Source of the DNA: Endomychus coccineus
Taxonomy: Eukaryota > Arthropoda > Insecta > Coleoptera > Endomychidae
Reading direction: 5' to 3'
Assembly (NCBI GenBank): GCA_958510875.1
Contig: OY294068.1
Span: 152,990,388 to 153,054,387, forward strand
DNA: 64,000 nucleotides
How positions within the stretch are numbered: the stretch's first letter is position 1; each line of letters starts with the position of its first letter. Made by a program: the position numbers and the translations under genes. Shown piece after piece: positions 1 through 9,419 of the stretch. The notes below the pieces were generated by a model, which was not told the origin of the DNA, did not search any database, and saw only the letters and a list, made by a program, of their open reading frames with translations.

Positions 1-448
1 ATTTTCCTATTTAATCGACATTTTGAGGCCCGAGACTATACTATTTAGTTGGCCCCGTTCATAAACTAACGTTATGGAGCGAAAACCGCATGCGGAAAGT
101 ACTCGTTAAGACGTTCTATGTACCGTAAATTTGCACTTTTCTAACTCGCGAGCTACGCGCTTCTCACGTGAACGTCATTCGATTTATGGAGAATTAACCT
201 ATTCAAAACAGTTTTCGACCCACTTTGGGGCTATCACGACCTTTTAAAAGGTTCAAAGTTAACAATTCGACAATTTTAAGCTCGGCCGAGCTACATGGTA
301 GGCGGAGTGGTGGGTCTTAGGATATTTCTATACGGTATTTGTTTTCTGTTTTTAAAGATTTTCGTTACGGTATTTGTCTTTTGTTTTTTTTCCTTGATTC
401 GGTCGCCGCGCTCAAATCCCGCGATGAAAGCTATATGCAATAGCATAA
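1..448 (-). mobile_element. HINE/Helentron-type element, 5' part, cut by window start
   Basis: Read on the minus strand from 448, this begins with the family 5' tip (TTATGCTATTGCATATAGC, one change from the TTAAGCTATTGC consensus). The GC-rich subterminal block and the body repeated at 480-783 follow. The same 5' tip occurs at 3847, 42191 and 42575. The element runs off the window at base 1. No coding sequence is visible. The ORF in this stretch is a by-product of repeat sequence. Confidence 0.7.
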
Positions 449-783
449 AAAACAAATACCGTAACGAAATATCCTAAGACTCACCACTCCGCCTACCATG
501 TAGCTCGGCCGAGCTTAAAATTTTCGAAATGTTAACTTTGAACCTTTTAAAAGGTCGTGATAGCCCCAAAGTGGGTCGAAAACTGTTTTGAATTGGTTAA
601 TTTTCGATAAATCGAATGACGTCCACGCGAGAAGCGCGTAGCTCGCGAGTTAGAAAAGTACAAATCATAGAACGTCTTAACGAGGACTTTTCGCATGCGG
701 TTTCCGCTCCATGTCGTTAGTTTATGAACGGGGCCAACTAAATAGCATAGTCTCGGCCCCAAAATGTCGATTAAATAGGAAAA
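1..783. repeat. Large palindrome made by two head-to-head HINE copies
   Basis: Bases 1-~345 are the reverse complement of ~445-783 with scattered mismatches and small indels. The ~100-bp centre holds the GC-rich 5' tip of the minus-strand copy. Transcribed from either side it could fold into a hairpin of over 300 bp. Confidence 0.85.
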
Positions 784-1413
784 TTTAATTAAAATAGTTT
801 GAGGTATTCTCAGCTGTCACCTACTAGCATCTGACATGCGACGTACGGAAGGGAATTTTCTAGCTTCTTAAATATATCGAAAGCGGGTAAAAGCTAGCGG
901 CCCATAGCCCAAAATACTTTATTACAACTGGCGCCGGCCGCACGGGGTTCGAAACGGCCCCAAATTAACAAAATAGAGGTAAATGTGTAAACTCTAACTT
1001 ACGCGCAGCGAGCTCTTCGAGGATATGTCAAAATTATTACGTTCGTAGCTGATTACATAAGACGTCTGGTGTTCATGCAATTGTGTTTTTATACAATTCG
1101 AACCTTCTAATTTCGATAGGCCACGTGAAAATCCCGGAGCCGGAAGCGCTATCGAGATCTGAACGTTAAAACTTCCGTTTAAAATTGTGTTCACAAGTCA
1201 ACTGACACTTGTCATCATAGATAACTACTACTGGTAGTAGAGTTATCTATGCTTGTCACAGAATACTCTTCATAGAGATCAAGATGATACTCTTTTTTAC
1301 TCATAATTCGTGAAGATTTTGAAGGGGTATTGCATGTTTTTCTGCCCAACTTTTTCCAATGGCGTAGTGCTATGCAATAGCTTCACCGCGGCAGTCCCCG
1401 AGTGCCACACGTT
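449..1413 (+). mobile_element. HINE (non-autonomous Helentron-type) copy lacking its 5' tip
   Basis: This copy matches the complete element at 3848-5078 block by block. The blocks are the pyrimidine/AAATACCGTAACG stretch, the foldback arm (480-783), the unique body (880-1190), a short palindromic hairpin around 1220-1250, and the 3' terminus. The 3' terminus carries TATGCAATAGCTT at 1371-1383, which is the inverted copy of the 5' tip. A GC-rich hairpin (GGCA...TGCC) follows, and the element ends at CACACGTT. The first ~50 bp of the family are missing, replaced by the head-to-head neighbour. Confidence 0.7.
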
Positions 1414-1512
1414 TCATCTTTTGTCTCATCCTTCATTTGAGTTATGAAAACATAACAGCCTTGACAACATCTACATCATCATTTATAATAAATGATAATA
1501 ATAATAAATGGT

Positions 1513-1677
1513 CTTTACTTAACAATTTCAAACATTGTTAATGAACCTGGCAAAGGCTGGGCGGAGATCCAGCTGAATCAACTCAACTCAACCCGACAAT
1601 CGGTAGGCAACAACATGTGACGTATTTACACATTATACCATGTACTAATAACACCACGATTATAAAAAAATACTACT
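1513..1677. repeat. Dispersed repeat, copy 1 (partner 5499-5677)
   Basis: About 165 bp are shared in the same orientation with 5499-5677, including the blocks ACATGTGACGTAT and ACACATTATACCATGTA. The partner truncates the copia 5' LTR. Family unknown. No coding potential seen. The AT-rich 1414-1512 stretch before it holds only a short TAATAA-type microsatellite. Confidence 0.7.
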
Positions 1678-1933
1678 ATGCTGTTCGAAGAAGTTCGTGT
1701 GAGTCAGCAGTGGAATGTAGGAAGAAGGGATAGGTATTCGAATTTCTCTTGAAGGTTTGGAAGTTACAGGCATAGGGAAAGACCTCACTAGGTAAAGAGT
1801 TTCACAACTTCGCTTATCAATAAAAAAATGAAGTATTGGAGGAAGAAGTCCTGCGTGTCTCGAGCTTGACAAAGGAAGGGCTACTGGTTCGAGCTCTTCT
1901 AGTCCTTTAGAAATAAAAATGTTATTATTTTGA
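1660..1933 (-). pseudogene. Non-LTR retrotransposon ORF2 C-terminus (fragment)
   Basis: Minus-strand translation, with frame changes, matches the extreme C-terminus of the non-LTR family also seen at 34430-35465 and 48010-48960: a block like W-N/E-T/S-L-x-x-E-V-F, then an N/T-rich tail. This is the region just after the reverse transcriptase, without known catalytic residues. Its upstream side is cut by the Penelope-like element starting at 1935. The 3' end abuts a poly-T run at ~1665 (poly-A on the coding strand). Confidence 0.6.
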
Positions 1934-2147
1934 ATAGTGGACTTCCGCGGAAAGGTAATCTTGAAAAATCTTGTCTTCCGGATGGATTCCGCGTCACAAT
2001 AGCTCGACTTGATGGCCGACGTTCCGCCAACCATTACAGGTGGCATCTTCAGGGCAGGCTTGAGGCTTGAACTGAAACTGGTTCTACTGGTTTCTGTAGC
2101 CGTATTTATTGTAGGAAAAATCCTTCACGCTACATAGTTCACTGCCT

Positions 2148-2465
2148 TTGTTCCGGTGTACAGTAGCTACTCGTGTGAAAGAACATGAGCGCTGTACAAG
2201 ACTTCGTGACACCAGTAGATCTGCACTTGCGGAACACAAGTTTAACACAAATCATCAAATCCTTTTTGGAGATACTAAAGTCCTAGTCCGAGCCTCAAAC
2301 TTCTATCAGCGAAAAATCCTTGAAGCTATGAAAATCCTAAAACATCCGAATAATCTGAACCGTGACTCAGGATATTACCTTCCCAACATTTGGAAACCCA
2401 TCCTCGACAATTACATTTCGCACATGATCGCACAACGGCAGGGTCAGGTGCCGGAACGAAGTTAA
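2148..2465 (+). pseudogene. PLE endonuclease C-terminal fragment
   Basis: About 105 codons match the end of Penelope polyproteins. Visible landmarks are an R-x-x-EH-x-RC segment, SALAEHKFNTNHQI (the conserved S/T-A-L-A-E-H motif), REA-like QRKILEAMKI, and the N-x-NRDSGY-LPNIWKP terminal block. The GIY-YIG catalytic half and the whole reverse transcriptase are missing, so it cannot be active. The inverted PLE repeats lie immediately on both sides. Confidence 0.8.
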
Positions 2466-2568
2466 CTACCGGAACAAAGGCAGTGAACTATGCAGCGTGA
2501 AGGATTTTTCCTACAATAAATACGGCTACAGAAACCAGTAGAACCAGTTTCAGTTCAAGCCTCAAGCC

Positions 2569-2611
2569 TGCCCTGAAGATGCCACCCGTAATGGTTGGCG
2601 AAACGTCTGCA
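2569..2611 (+). ncRNA. Hammerhead-ribozyme-like motif in PLE repeat A (degraded)
   Basis: The core CTGAAGA (CUGANGA) is followed by a stem II with GCCA/TGGC ends, then GAAAC and GTC. Stem I is weakened: the 3' strand is TGCA where other copies have GGCA against TGCC. The mirror motif in the left arm (~2018-2057, minus) has GGAAC instead of GAAAC, which should abolish catalysis. Confidence 0.45.
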
Positions 2612-2820
2612 TCAAGTCGAGCTATTGTGACGAGGAATCCACCCGGAAGATTTTTCAATGTTGTTATTGTTAGTTCAGGAAAATCAAACATCGTGGGATG
2701 TCAGGCGCATCCACCAAAATGAGAGCAGCGATAATTATTGGGACCAACTATAGAACTAAAGAATATGTAAAAGCAGCTTCGTTGAAAAACAGAAATTCGT
2801 TTTATAAAATGAGCATATTA

Positions 2821-2959
2821 TGTTAATACTCAGTGAGAAGAGATCAGATTCAAAGTATATTTTATTATCAATTCTGACAGACAATCAATATTATAATTAA
2901 ATTACAGAAGAACGTTAGTCATAAACATGGATTACATGATCAAACTGAATATATCAACA
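2821..2959 (-). repeat. copia-type 3' LTR
   Basis: This 139-bp unit reads TGTTGATATATTC...GAGTATTAACA on the coding (minus) strand, with TG/CA ends and an AATAAA signal inside. It is directly preceded by a GAGTGGGAG polypurine tract (2960-2970 region). Its 3' ~28 bp recur at 5472-5499 as the stub of the 5' LTR. About 160 bp before it (2663-2820) hold nothing I recognise. Confidence 0.8.
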
Positions 2960-2974
2960 CTCCCACTCAATCCA

Positions 2975-3846
2975 TATTCATGACAAAACAACTCAAATGA
3001 AAAATCTTTGAATAAATGTGAAGACTGTTCTTTAGTAAAAATGTCAGCAAGTTGTTCTTGGTTTTTTCTTTGGCCAGAATATAGTGCTTCTCGAATGAAA
3101 TTAGATTTCACATCTATATGTTTCAATCTTTGATGATTTCCATGTTCAGTAACAGTTTTTATACATGACTGATTATATTCATGGAGAATCATTGCTTCAG
3201 TTAATACAATATTTATTTCGTTCAACAATCCTCTCAACCAAAGACAACACTGCTGCTGCAAGAGCATTATATTCTGCTTCGGCAGTTTGAAAGTGTAACT
3301 GTTGATTGACTTCTGGTATACCAAGAAACAGTAGAACTGAAACATTTGAAACTATATTCAGATGTGGACTTCCGATCTTGCACATCATTCGCAAAATCTG
3401 CATCACAAAAACCTTCCAATATATTATATTTCTGTTTACTGAGAATAAGACTAAGATCTTTCGAATATTCAAGGTGCCTTGAAATCCTTCTCAAATGAGA
3501 CCAATGTAGATCGGATGTCTTCGATTGGAAACGACTCAGGAAATTGACGGCGTAACATAGATGAGGTCTCGAATCCACAATTATATACATTAAACATCCT
3601 ACAACTTCTTTATAAGGATATTTTGTTGATGGTCTTATTTCATTCTCAAATTTCAAATTGACCTCTATTGGATTTTTGCAGCATTACAATTCATCATATT
3701 GAATTTTTGGAGAAGTTTGGAGATGCAATGACTTTGATTCAATTCAATTAATTGATTATTTCCATCATACATGATTTTAATTCCCAGAAAAATATCAATG
3801 TTTTCCAAACACTCTATTTTGAACTCACTGTTGAGAATATTTTTTA
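2975..3846 (-). pseudogene. copia Pol, end of reverse transcriptase plus RNase H
   Basis: On the minus strand the order is: end of RT (ENIDIFLGIKI, then ISKLLQKFNMMNC); connection domain (KEVVGCLMYIIVDSRPHLCY, SRFQSKTSDLHW); and RNase H with the DADFAND/DRKSTSEYSFK block and an AEAEYNALA motif. It ends in EQLADIFTK, typical of the copia RNase H tail. At least two frameshifts break it (near 3270 and 3470). It continues upstream across the HINE insertion to 5095-5210. The 3' LTR follows directly. Confidence 0.88.
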
Positions 3847-3847
3847 T

Positions 3848-5078
3848 TAAGCTATCGCATATAGCTTCTATCGCGGGCTTTGAGCGCGGCGACCGAATCA
3901 AGAAAAAAAAAACAAAACACAAATACCGTAACGGAAATAGCTTAAAACAAAAAGCAAATACCGTAACGGAAATAGCTTAACGAAATATCCTGACACCCAC
4001 CATTCCGCCTACCATGTAGCTCGGCCGAGCTTAAAATTGTCGGAATGTTTCGAAATGTTAACTTTGAACCTTTTAAAAGGTCGTGATAGCCCCAAACTGG
4101 GTCGAAAACTGTTCTGAATTGGTTAATTTTCGATAAATCGAATGACGTTCACGTGAGAAGCGCGTAGCTCGCGAGTTAGAAAATTGAAAATTTACGGTAC
4201 ATAGAACGTCTTAACGAAGACTTTTGGCTCCATGTCGTTAGTTTATGGACGTGGCCAACTAGATAGCATAGTTTCGCGAGTAAAAGCTAGCGGCCCATAG
4301 CCCAAAATACTTTACTACAACTGGCGCCGGCCGCACTGGGTTCGAAACGGCCCCAAATTAACAAAATAGAGGAAAAATGTATAAACTCTAACTTACGTGC
4401 AGCGAGCTCCTGGAGATGGAGGCATATGTCAAAATGTTTGCGTTCGTAGCTGATTACATAAGACGTCTGGCGTTCATGCAATTGTGTTTTTATACAATTC
4501 GAACCTTCTAATTTCGATAGGCCACGTGAAAATCCCGGAGCCGGAAGCGTTATCGAGATCTGAACGTTAAAACTCTCGTATAAAATTGTGTTTGCAAGTA
4601 ACTGTCACCATAGATAACCATCTACTACATACCGGTAGTAGAGTTATCTATGCTTGTCACAGAATACTCTTCATAGAGATCAAGATGATACTCTTACGTG
4701 ACGCCTTTTATGTTTCCCCTAAGTGGCGTCTTTTGGTACTACACTATATGTTCAACAGTCGATAGAAAATTTGATTTTGAGGAAAAAAGTTCCTATTAAC
4801 ATATACGCAGACGCTTAGTTTTTGAGATACAGGGTGTTGAAATTGAAACAAAAATTTCGTTTTTTGCAAATATCTCCGGAGCTGTTTATCGTACAGAAAA
4901 CATATTTTGCGAACATTTTCTACTCATAGCAAGCTATGTTCTGTGCGATCAAAAAAATTTTTTACTCATAATTCGTGAAGATTTTGAAGGGGTTGTGGAT
5001 GTTTTTCTGACCAACTTTTTCCAGTGGCGTAGTGCTATGCAATAGCTTTACCGCGGCAGTCCCCGAGTGCCACACGTT
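3848..5078 (+). mobile_element. Full-length HINE (non-autonomous Helentron-type), inserted in copia
   Basis: The 5' end TTAAGCTATCGCATATAGC is followed by a GC-rich block, a repeated AAATACCGTAACG motif, the foldback-arm block (4010-4270), the body (4280-4560), a hairpin (4600-4650), and the 3' end. TATGCAATAGCTT at 5036-5048 is the inverted copy of the 5' tip, set ~30 bp inside the 3' end. The GC-rich GGCA...TGCC hairpin follows, ending ...CACACGTT. Asymmetric terminal inverted repeats, a 3' hairpin and insertion at T|T fit Helentrons. A minus ORF (4287-4481) is discussed in the findings. Confidence 0.75.
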
Positions 5079-5094
5079 TAATTTTTTTCATTCA

Positions 5095-5460
5095 TTTCTT
5101 CGGTGGAGTTTCCCACTAGAAGAATATCATCTACAAAGACTAAAAGATATAAAATGATATCTTCAAAGAACTTGATATAAAGACAATTATCTGATTCACT
5201 CTTGCAAAAATTCTCATTGTCAGTAAATTTCTCAAAAGATAAGGTCTATTAGAATCAGCCACACACTGGACTATTATTGACTTTGCTCTACTGTCTTTTC
5301 TATCAAATACCTTCTTATCATCTTCTCGTTCTGACCCGAATTCGATAGGATATTTCAAAACATCATGTTTCTCTAGAATTGTTTCTACTCGAAACTTCCA
5401 TGTATTAAAGTCCAAGCCTCGGAAAGGATTAATACCATACTTTTCTTAAACTTTCATCTA
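5095..5460 (-). pseudogene. copia Gag N-terminus fused to reverse transcriptase by internal deletion
   Basis: Minus strand. Gag begins NPFRGLDFNTWKFRVETILE and runs to KSIIVQCVADSNRPYLL, typical of copia Gag (UBN2 type). Within a few codons it is replaced, in another frame, by the reverse transcriptase segment CKSESDNCLYIKF then YLLVFVDDILLVGN, containing the intact VDD catalytic box. Zinc knuckle, protease, integrase and the first half of RT are missing, so one internal deletion removed over 2 kb. RT resumes at 3846 beyond the HINE. Confidence 0.85.
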
Positions 5461-5499
5461 TGCCCATAACCTGTTAATACTCAGTGAGAAGAGATTAGG
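5461..5499 (-). repeat. copia primer-binding site and stub of 5' LTR
   Basis: The last ~28 bp of the LTR (5472-5499; TGTTAATACTCAGTGAGAAG on the plus strand) match the 3' LTR. They are followed on the coding strand by GGTTATGGGCA, the usual copia-type primer-binding site. The rest of the 5' LTR is missing, and the dispersed repeat 5499-5677 starts at the break. Confidence 0.75.
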
Positions 5500-5677
5500 T
5501 CTTCATTTAACAATTTTAAATATTGTTAATGAACCCTGAGAAGGCTGGGTGAAGATCTAACTGAATCTACTCAACTCAGCCCAGCAATCGGTAGGCGACA
5601 ACATGTGACGTATTCACACATTATACCATGTAATGGTATAATAAAGACACCACGATTATGAAAAAAAATACTAAACT
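5499..5677. repeat. Dispersed repeat, copy 2 (partner 1513-1677)
   Basis: Same orientation and ~80% similar by eye to 1513-1677. It contains a short tandem ACCATGTAATGGTATAATA duplication absent from the partner. The following ~160 bp (5678-5836) show nothing recognisable. Confidence 0.7.
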
Positions 5678-5836
5678 ATGACATTGTACACATAAATGAG
5701 AATAGTATGAAGCAAAAACTAAATGAAGTAGTATTGCGAAAAAATATACCAATCATGATTTACATTATCGTCACAACACTCAGTATGATATATCCGATCC
5801 CAAGCCAACCTGCACTACAATACAAACAAGCAAATC

Positions 5837-8280
5837 CTATTCAGTAGACAACAGGAAAGATTTTAATTTACGTCTGAAGCTTTTCACAGAGATATCTATA
5901 AGATTGTTGCTAAGTTTATCATATGACGTTGGTGCATTGTACGAAAACGATCTCCGGAATAAAGCCGTATTAAACTTGGGTAAGGATAGTCTGTCTCCAA
6001 ATCGAACATTAACCTGATAAGTATCGCGGCTATAATCCAATATCTCGCGCAGGTACATAGGACAGGAAGTATTCAATAAGTTACAAGTGAATACTGACAT
6101 ATGGTATGTATACAGATTGTCAACTTGCAACCAGCCCAATTCACGAATCTTCTGGATAATATGATCGTATTTTCTCAAACTATGTATGAACCTTAGCACA
6201 ACTGTTTATGAGTACCTGCAACCTGTACTGACAAGACTTATCTAAACACGAGGAATATGCCAAACTGCAATAATTCAGAATAGGCGATACACATTTTTTA
6301 CGGGTCTTGAAATTTGTTATATTGGCATTTCTGTACAGAGTTTTAAGGGTGAAATATGTCTCTTTCAACAAGGAGGCGATATGATCTTCAAATCGCAAGT
6401 CAGATGGAAAAACCACATCAAGGTTTCTAACTTGATCCAGAATATCTAGTGATTTACCTCTAATATTTAACGTTGAATTGGCAATAACGTGGTTACGAGC
6501 TCATGTAGGAGCAAAACCAATTGCGCAGCATTTAAGAAGATTCAGTTTTAAGTTATTCGCATTTGGGTGATAATCCAAAGCAGCTAGATCCCTATTAATA
6601 ACACGAGATGCTTCAACAGTATTTCAAGGCTCGAAAGGATAATACAATTGCGTGTCATCCGCATAAGATTGAACGCTCACATCATTCATACACTTCACAA
6701 GATCAGCAATATAAATCAAGAAAAGAAGTGACCCCAAGACAGAAACTTGGGGTACTCCTGACTGGACAGAAGAAGGACGTGAAGTATTGTTATATACAAC
6801 TACGATCTGACTGCGACCCCTCAGATATGATGAGAAAAAGGTACAGGATGTGTTATCAAGACCGTAATACCTCAACTTTGCAATCATGAGGCCATTTATC
6901 AATGGTATCAGAGGCTTCGGAGAAATCCAACAATGTCAAAACAGTGGCACGTCCGTCGTCGTAATAAATTAGGTTGATAAAGATGTCACATGAATTCATC
7001 AAAGCTCCCAGGAACTATTGCGAGATTAGATTTGATTGATATCAACTTGGAATATTTAATTAATCAAATTTCGTTGAAGATAGAAATATGTCTATATTTC
7101 CATATTCGATAATTCTAATAATTCTAAAAAACTAGCTAATTTCGTATTTGGCAGCAGAATGATATTTCACTACTTAGCCATACAGTGACAAGCCATTCTA
7201 ATTCTAACTGATATAGGAATACATAATTGTACTTTCACATACTTTGATTTATGTTGTTGATTTTGAGGAAAAAAGTTCATACGAACAAGGGTGAACCGTG
7301 AAGATCGATTTCAGTGAATATCATTGAAACGGTTCAAGATAACTCATAATTTTGTTTGAAAATGCTTTGGAGGTACTCTATGCTACAGCAAGAGATTCCT
7401 CATGTTTTTCAACTCCTTATTTATGTGTAACATAGGCAAGCAGGTCTCATGTTGATCTCTGCTGATAAAAGCCATATTGCCGGTCATCTATCATTTTGGA
7501 GCACTCTAGGTATTGGATGAGCTTGATGTTGAATGCTTTCTTCATCACTTTAGAGATCGCAGATGATATTCCAATGGGTCTATAATTATTAGAGAGAATT
7601 TCATTTTTTAGAATTTGTTGAATCTAGCTGTCTTTCAGCTGGAAGGGAACACACCAAGTTTGTATGAAAGTGTAAATAACCCGCAGAAAACTGATGTTAA
7701 TTCAGGGGCACATTCCTTGAGAACGACAGGAGAAATTTCCGTTAGCTCCATTGACTTTTTGGTATTGAGATCAAACAGAATGCATCTAATTGTGCGCTGA
7801 CGAAAGACAATTTCAGGCATATGGCTATTGCTGGCAGCAATATTAGGAGGGTCCTTTCCTTGTTGATCCAAAGTGGAATTTCCTGCAAACATTCCAGCGA
7901 AAAGGTTGGCTTTTTCTTCTGGTGTATTAGCCAGTGTACCATCTTTGGTTGATGAAGGGAATGAACTGGAAGTCAAATTCCTACCAATTGATTTGGCGAA
8001 TGTCCAAAACGAACGTGAGTCATTCGGGTATCCTATAAACTTGGATCTTATTTTGGAATTATATACCTCTTTCGCGTTTACTGTTCCATTGCATATATTT
8101 GTAGCTTCAACATATTCTGTTTTGGTCTCCAGGCATGCATTACCGCTCCAACAATCGTTCACTGTTCCGTGTGTGCTACTCAGTTTTGACTGATCCCAAC
8201 TCTCCCGAGAGAACCTGAGCAGGAACTCGCTCGCTGGCGGAAAGGGTAGAGCTAGCGACATTGATAACGGTTTCCGAGGT
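5837..8280 (-). pseudogene. Non-LTR retrotransposon ORF2 (Jockey/CR1-like), decayed
   Basis: Minus strand, N- to C-terminal. A linker precedes RT (8261-7635) with IGYPNDSRSFWTFAKSIGRN, TPEEKANLFAGMFA and MPEIVFRQR. RT motifs follow: NYRPIGISSAISKV (~7590), QYGFYQQRST (~7460), then the motif A relic LLDFSEASDTID (~6930). SGVPQVSVLGSLLFLIYIADL and the intact catalytic box SYADDTQLYY lie at ~6640-6760. The thumb/C-terminal region follows (6416-5837; LNYCSLAYSSC, FGDRLSLPKFNTALFRRSFSYNAP). Stops and frameshifts occur throughout. An unrelated ~400-bp stretch (7020-7420) interrupts RT. The endonuclease domain is missing upstream. Confidence 0.85.
7020..7420. other. Unassigned insertion inside the non-LTR RT
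   Basis: Between RT blocks that are adjacent in the family, about 400 bp of AT-rich sequence show no RT similarity. One GATTTTGAGGAAAAAAGTTC block resembles the HINE body at 4774. No ends or target duplication could be fixed by eye. Confidence 0.4.
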
Positions 8281-8408
8281 TACCACTTGGGGTGAACCTG
8301 AATTAGACGTTTTTGAATTCATATAATTCTCATTTCTAGATTATGGACTATTTTTATAATCGTTTGTCATTTCGTGTGATGTATCAAATTTTGTCTTCTT
8401 ATCCAATA

Positions 8409-9419
8409 TACCGGGATATCAAAAATTATCTTGGTCAAGGGTGGTTGTGGAATCTAAAATGTGTGTCATATTTTACGTTATCAAAACTTGTGTCAAATTA
8501 ATTAATTTGAAGTTTCTAAAAGTGAGAAATTTGGCAATTTTATACGAATGTTATATCACTCAGAAGTCTCTAGCCCTTCAGACTCCGGGATTTTCACGTG
8601 GCCTATCGAAAGTGAAAGGTTCGAATTGTATAAAAACGCAATTGTATGAACACCAGACGTCCTATGTAATTAGCTACGAACGTAATCATTTTGACATATT
8701 ATGCCTCGAAGAGCTCGCTACGCGTCAGTTAGAGTTTGTAATTCTTACCTCGATCTTGTTGATTCGGGGTCGTTTTATGCCCCGTGTGGCCGGCGCCAGT
8801 TGTAATAGAGTGTTTTCGGCTATAGGCCGCAAGCTTTCAACCGCTTTTGTGTATATTTTAGTAGCTAGAGAATTCCCTCTGGTACGTCGCACGTTATACG
8901 CGCGTAGCTGAGACCTGAGAGTACCTGTTTCTATTTTAATCAAATTTTCCTATTTAATCGACATTTTGGGGCCCTCGACTATGCTATTTAGTTGGCCCCG
9001 TTCGTAATTCAACGACATGGAGGGAAAACCGCATGTGGGAAGTCCTCGTAAAGACGTTCTATGTTCCGAAGATTTGCACTTTTCTAACTCTCGAGCTATG
9101 CGCTCCTCACGTGAACGTCATTCGATTTATCCAAAATTAACCAATTTAAAACAGTTTTCGACCCCGTTTGTGGCTATTGCGACCTTGTAAAATGTTCAAA
9201 GTTAACATTTCGTTTTACATTCCACAACCACCCTTGACCAAGATAATCTTTAATTTGTAGTTCATTATCGTTTTACAACTGAAATAAATAGGTATGAAAT
9301 TTGTAGGTTATTGATGATGTCAGTGTGACAGTGACATGATTATTTCAAACGTATAGTAAGACACACGTTTTAGATTCCACAACCACCCTTGACCAAGATA
9401 ATTTTTGATATCCCGGTAC
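8409..9419. mobile_element. Inverted-repeat DNA element carrying a HINE fragment
   Basis: Terminal inverted repeats of ~50 bp begin CCGGGATATCAAAAATTATC at 8411 and end as its reverse complement at ~9418, both flanked by TA. A third partial copy of the repeat lies at 9213-9259. Most of the interior (8477-9212) is the reverse complement of HINE bases equivalent to 480-1300. It could be a MITE into which a HINE inserted, or a chimera. A 156-codon open frame at 8441-8911 is discussed in the findings. Confidence 0.65.

Larger units (their letters stand above)
1935..2662 (+). mobile_element. Short Penelope-like element (PLE) with inverted terminal repeats
   Basis: Two inverted arms (1935-2155 and 2468-2662) flank a short coding remnant. 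The arms carry the PLE terminal repeat type called A here, also at 17905-18165 and 39680-39926. Inverted terminal repeats around a GIY-YIG-type C-terminus are a known Penelope layout. The left arm includes the outer tail (CCGCGGAA region) that also ends the 39926 copy. Confidence 0.75.

Noticed and set aside
3847..5081. TTAA on both sides of the element, suggesting piggyBac-type insertion
   Set aside because: Other 3' ends of the same family are followed by TTCA (1412) and TTTT (43816), and the 5' TTAA is part of the element in all copies. The asymmetric inverted repeat and hairpin fit Helentrons better.
7635..8193. Open frames on the plus strand opposite the non-LTR linker
   Set aside because: Shadows of the minus-strand ORF2, which carries the family motifs.
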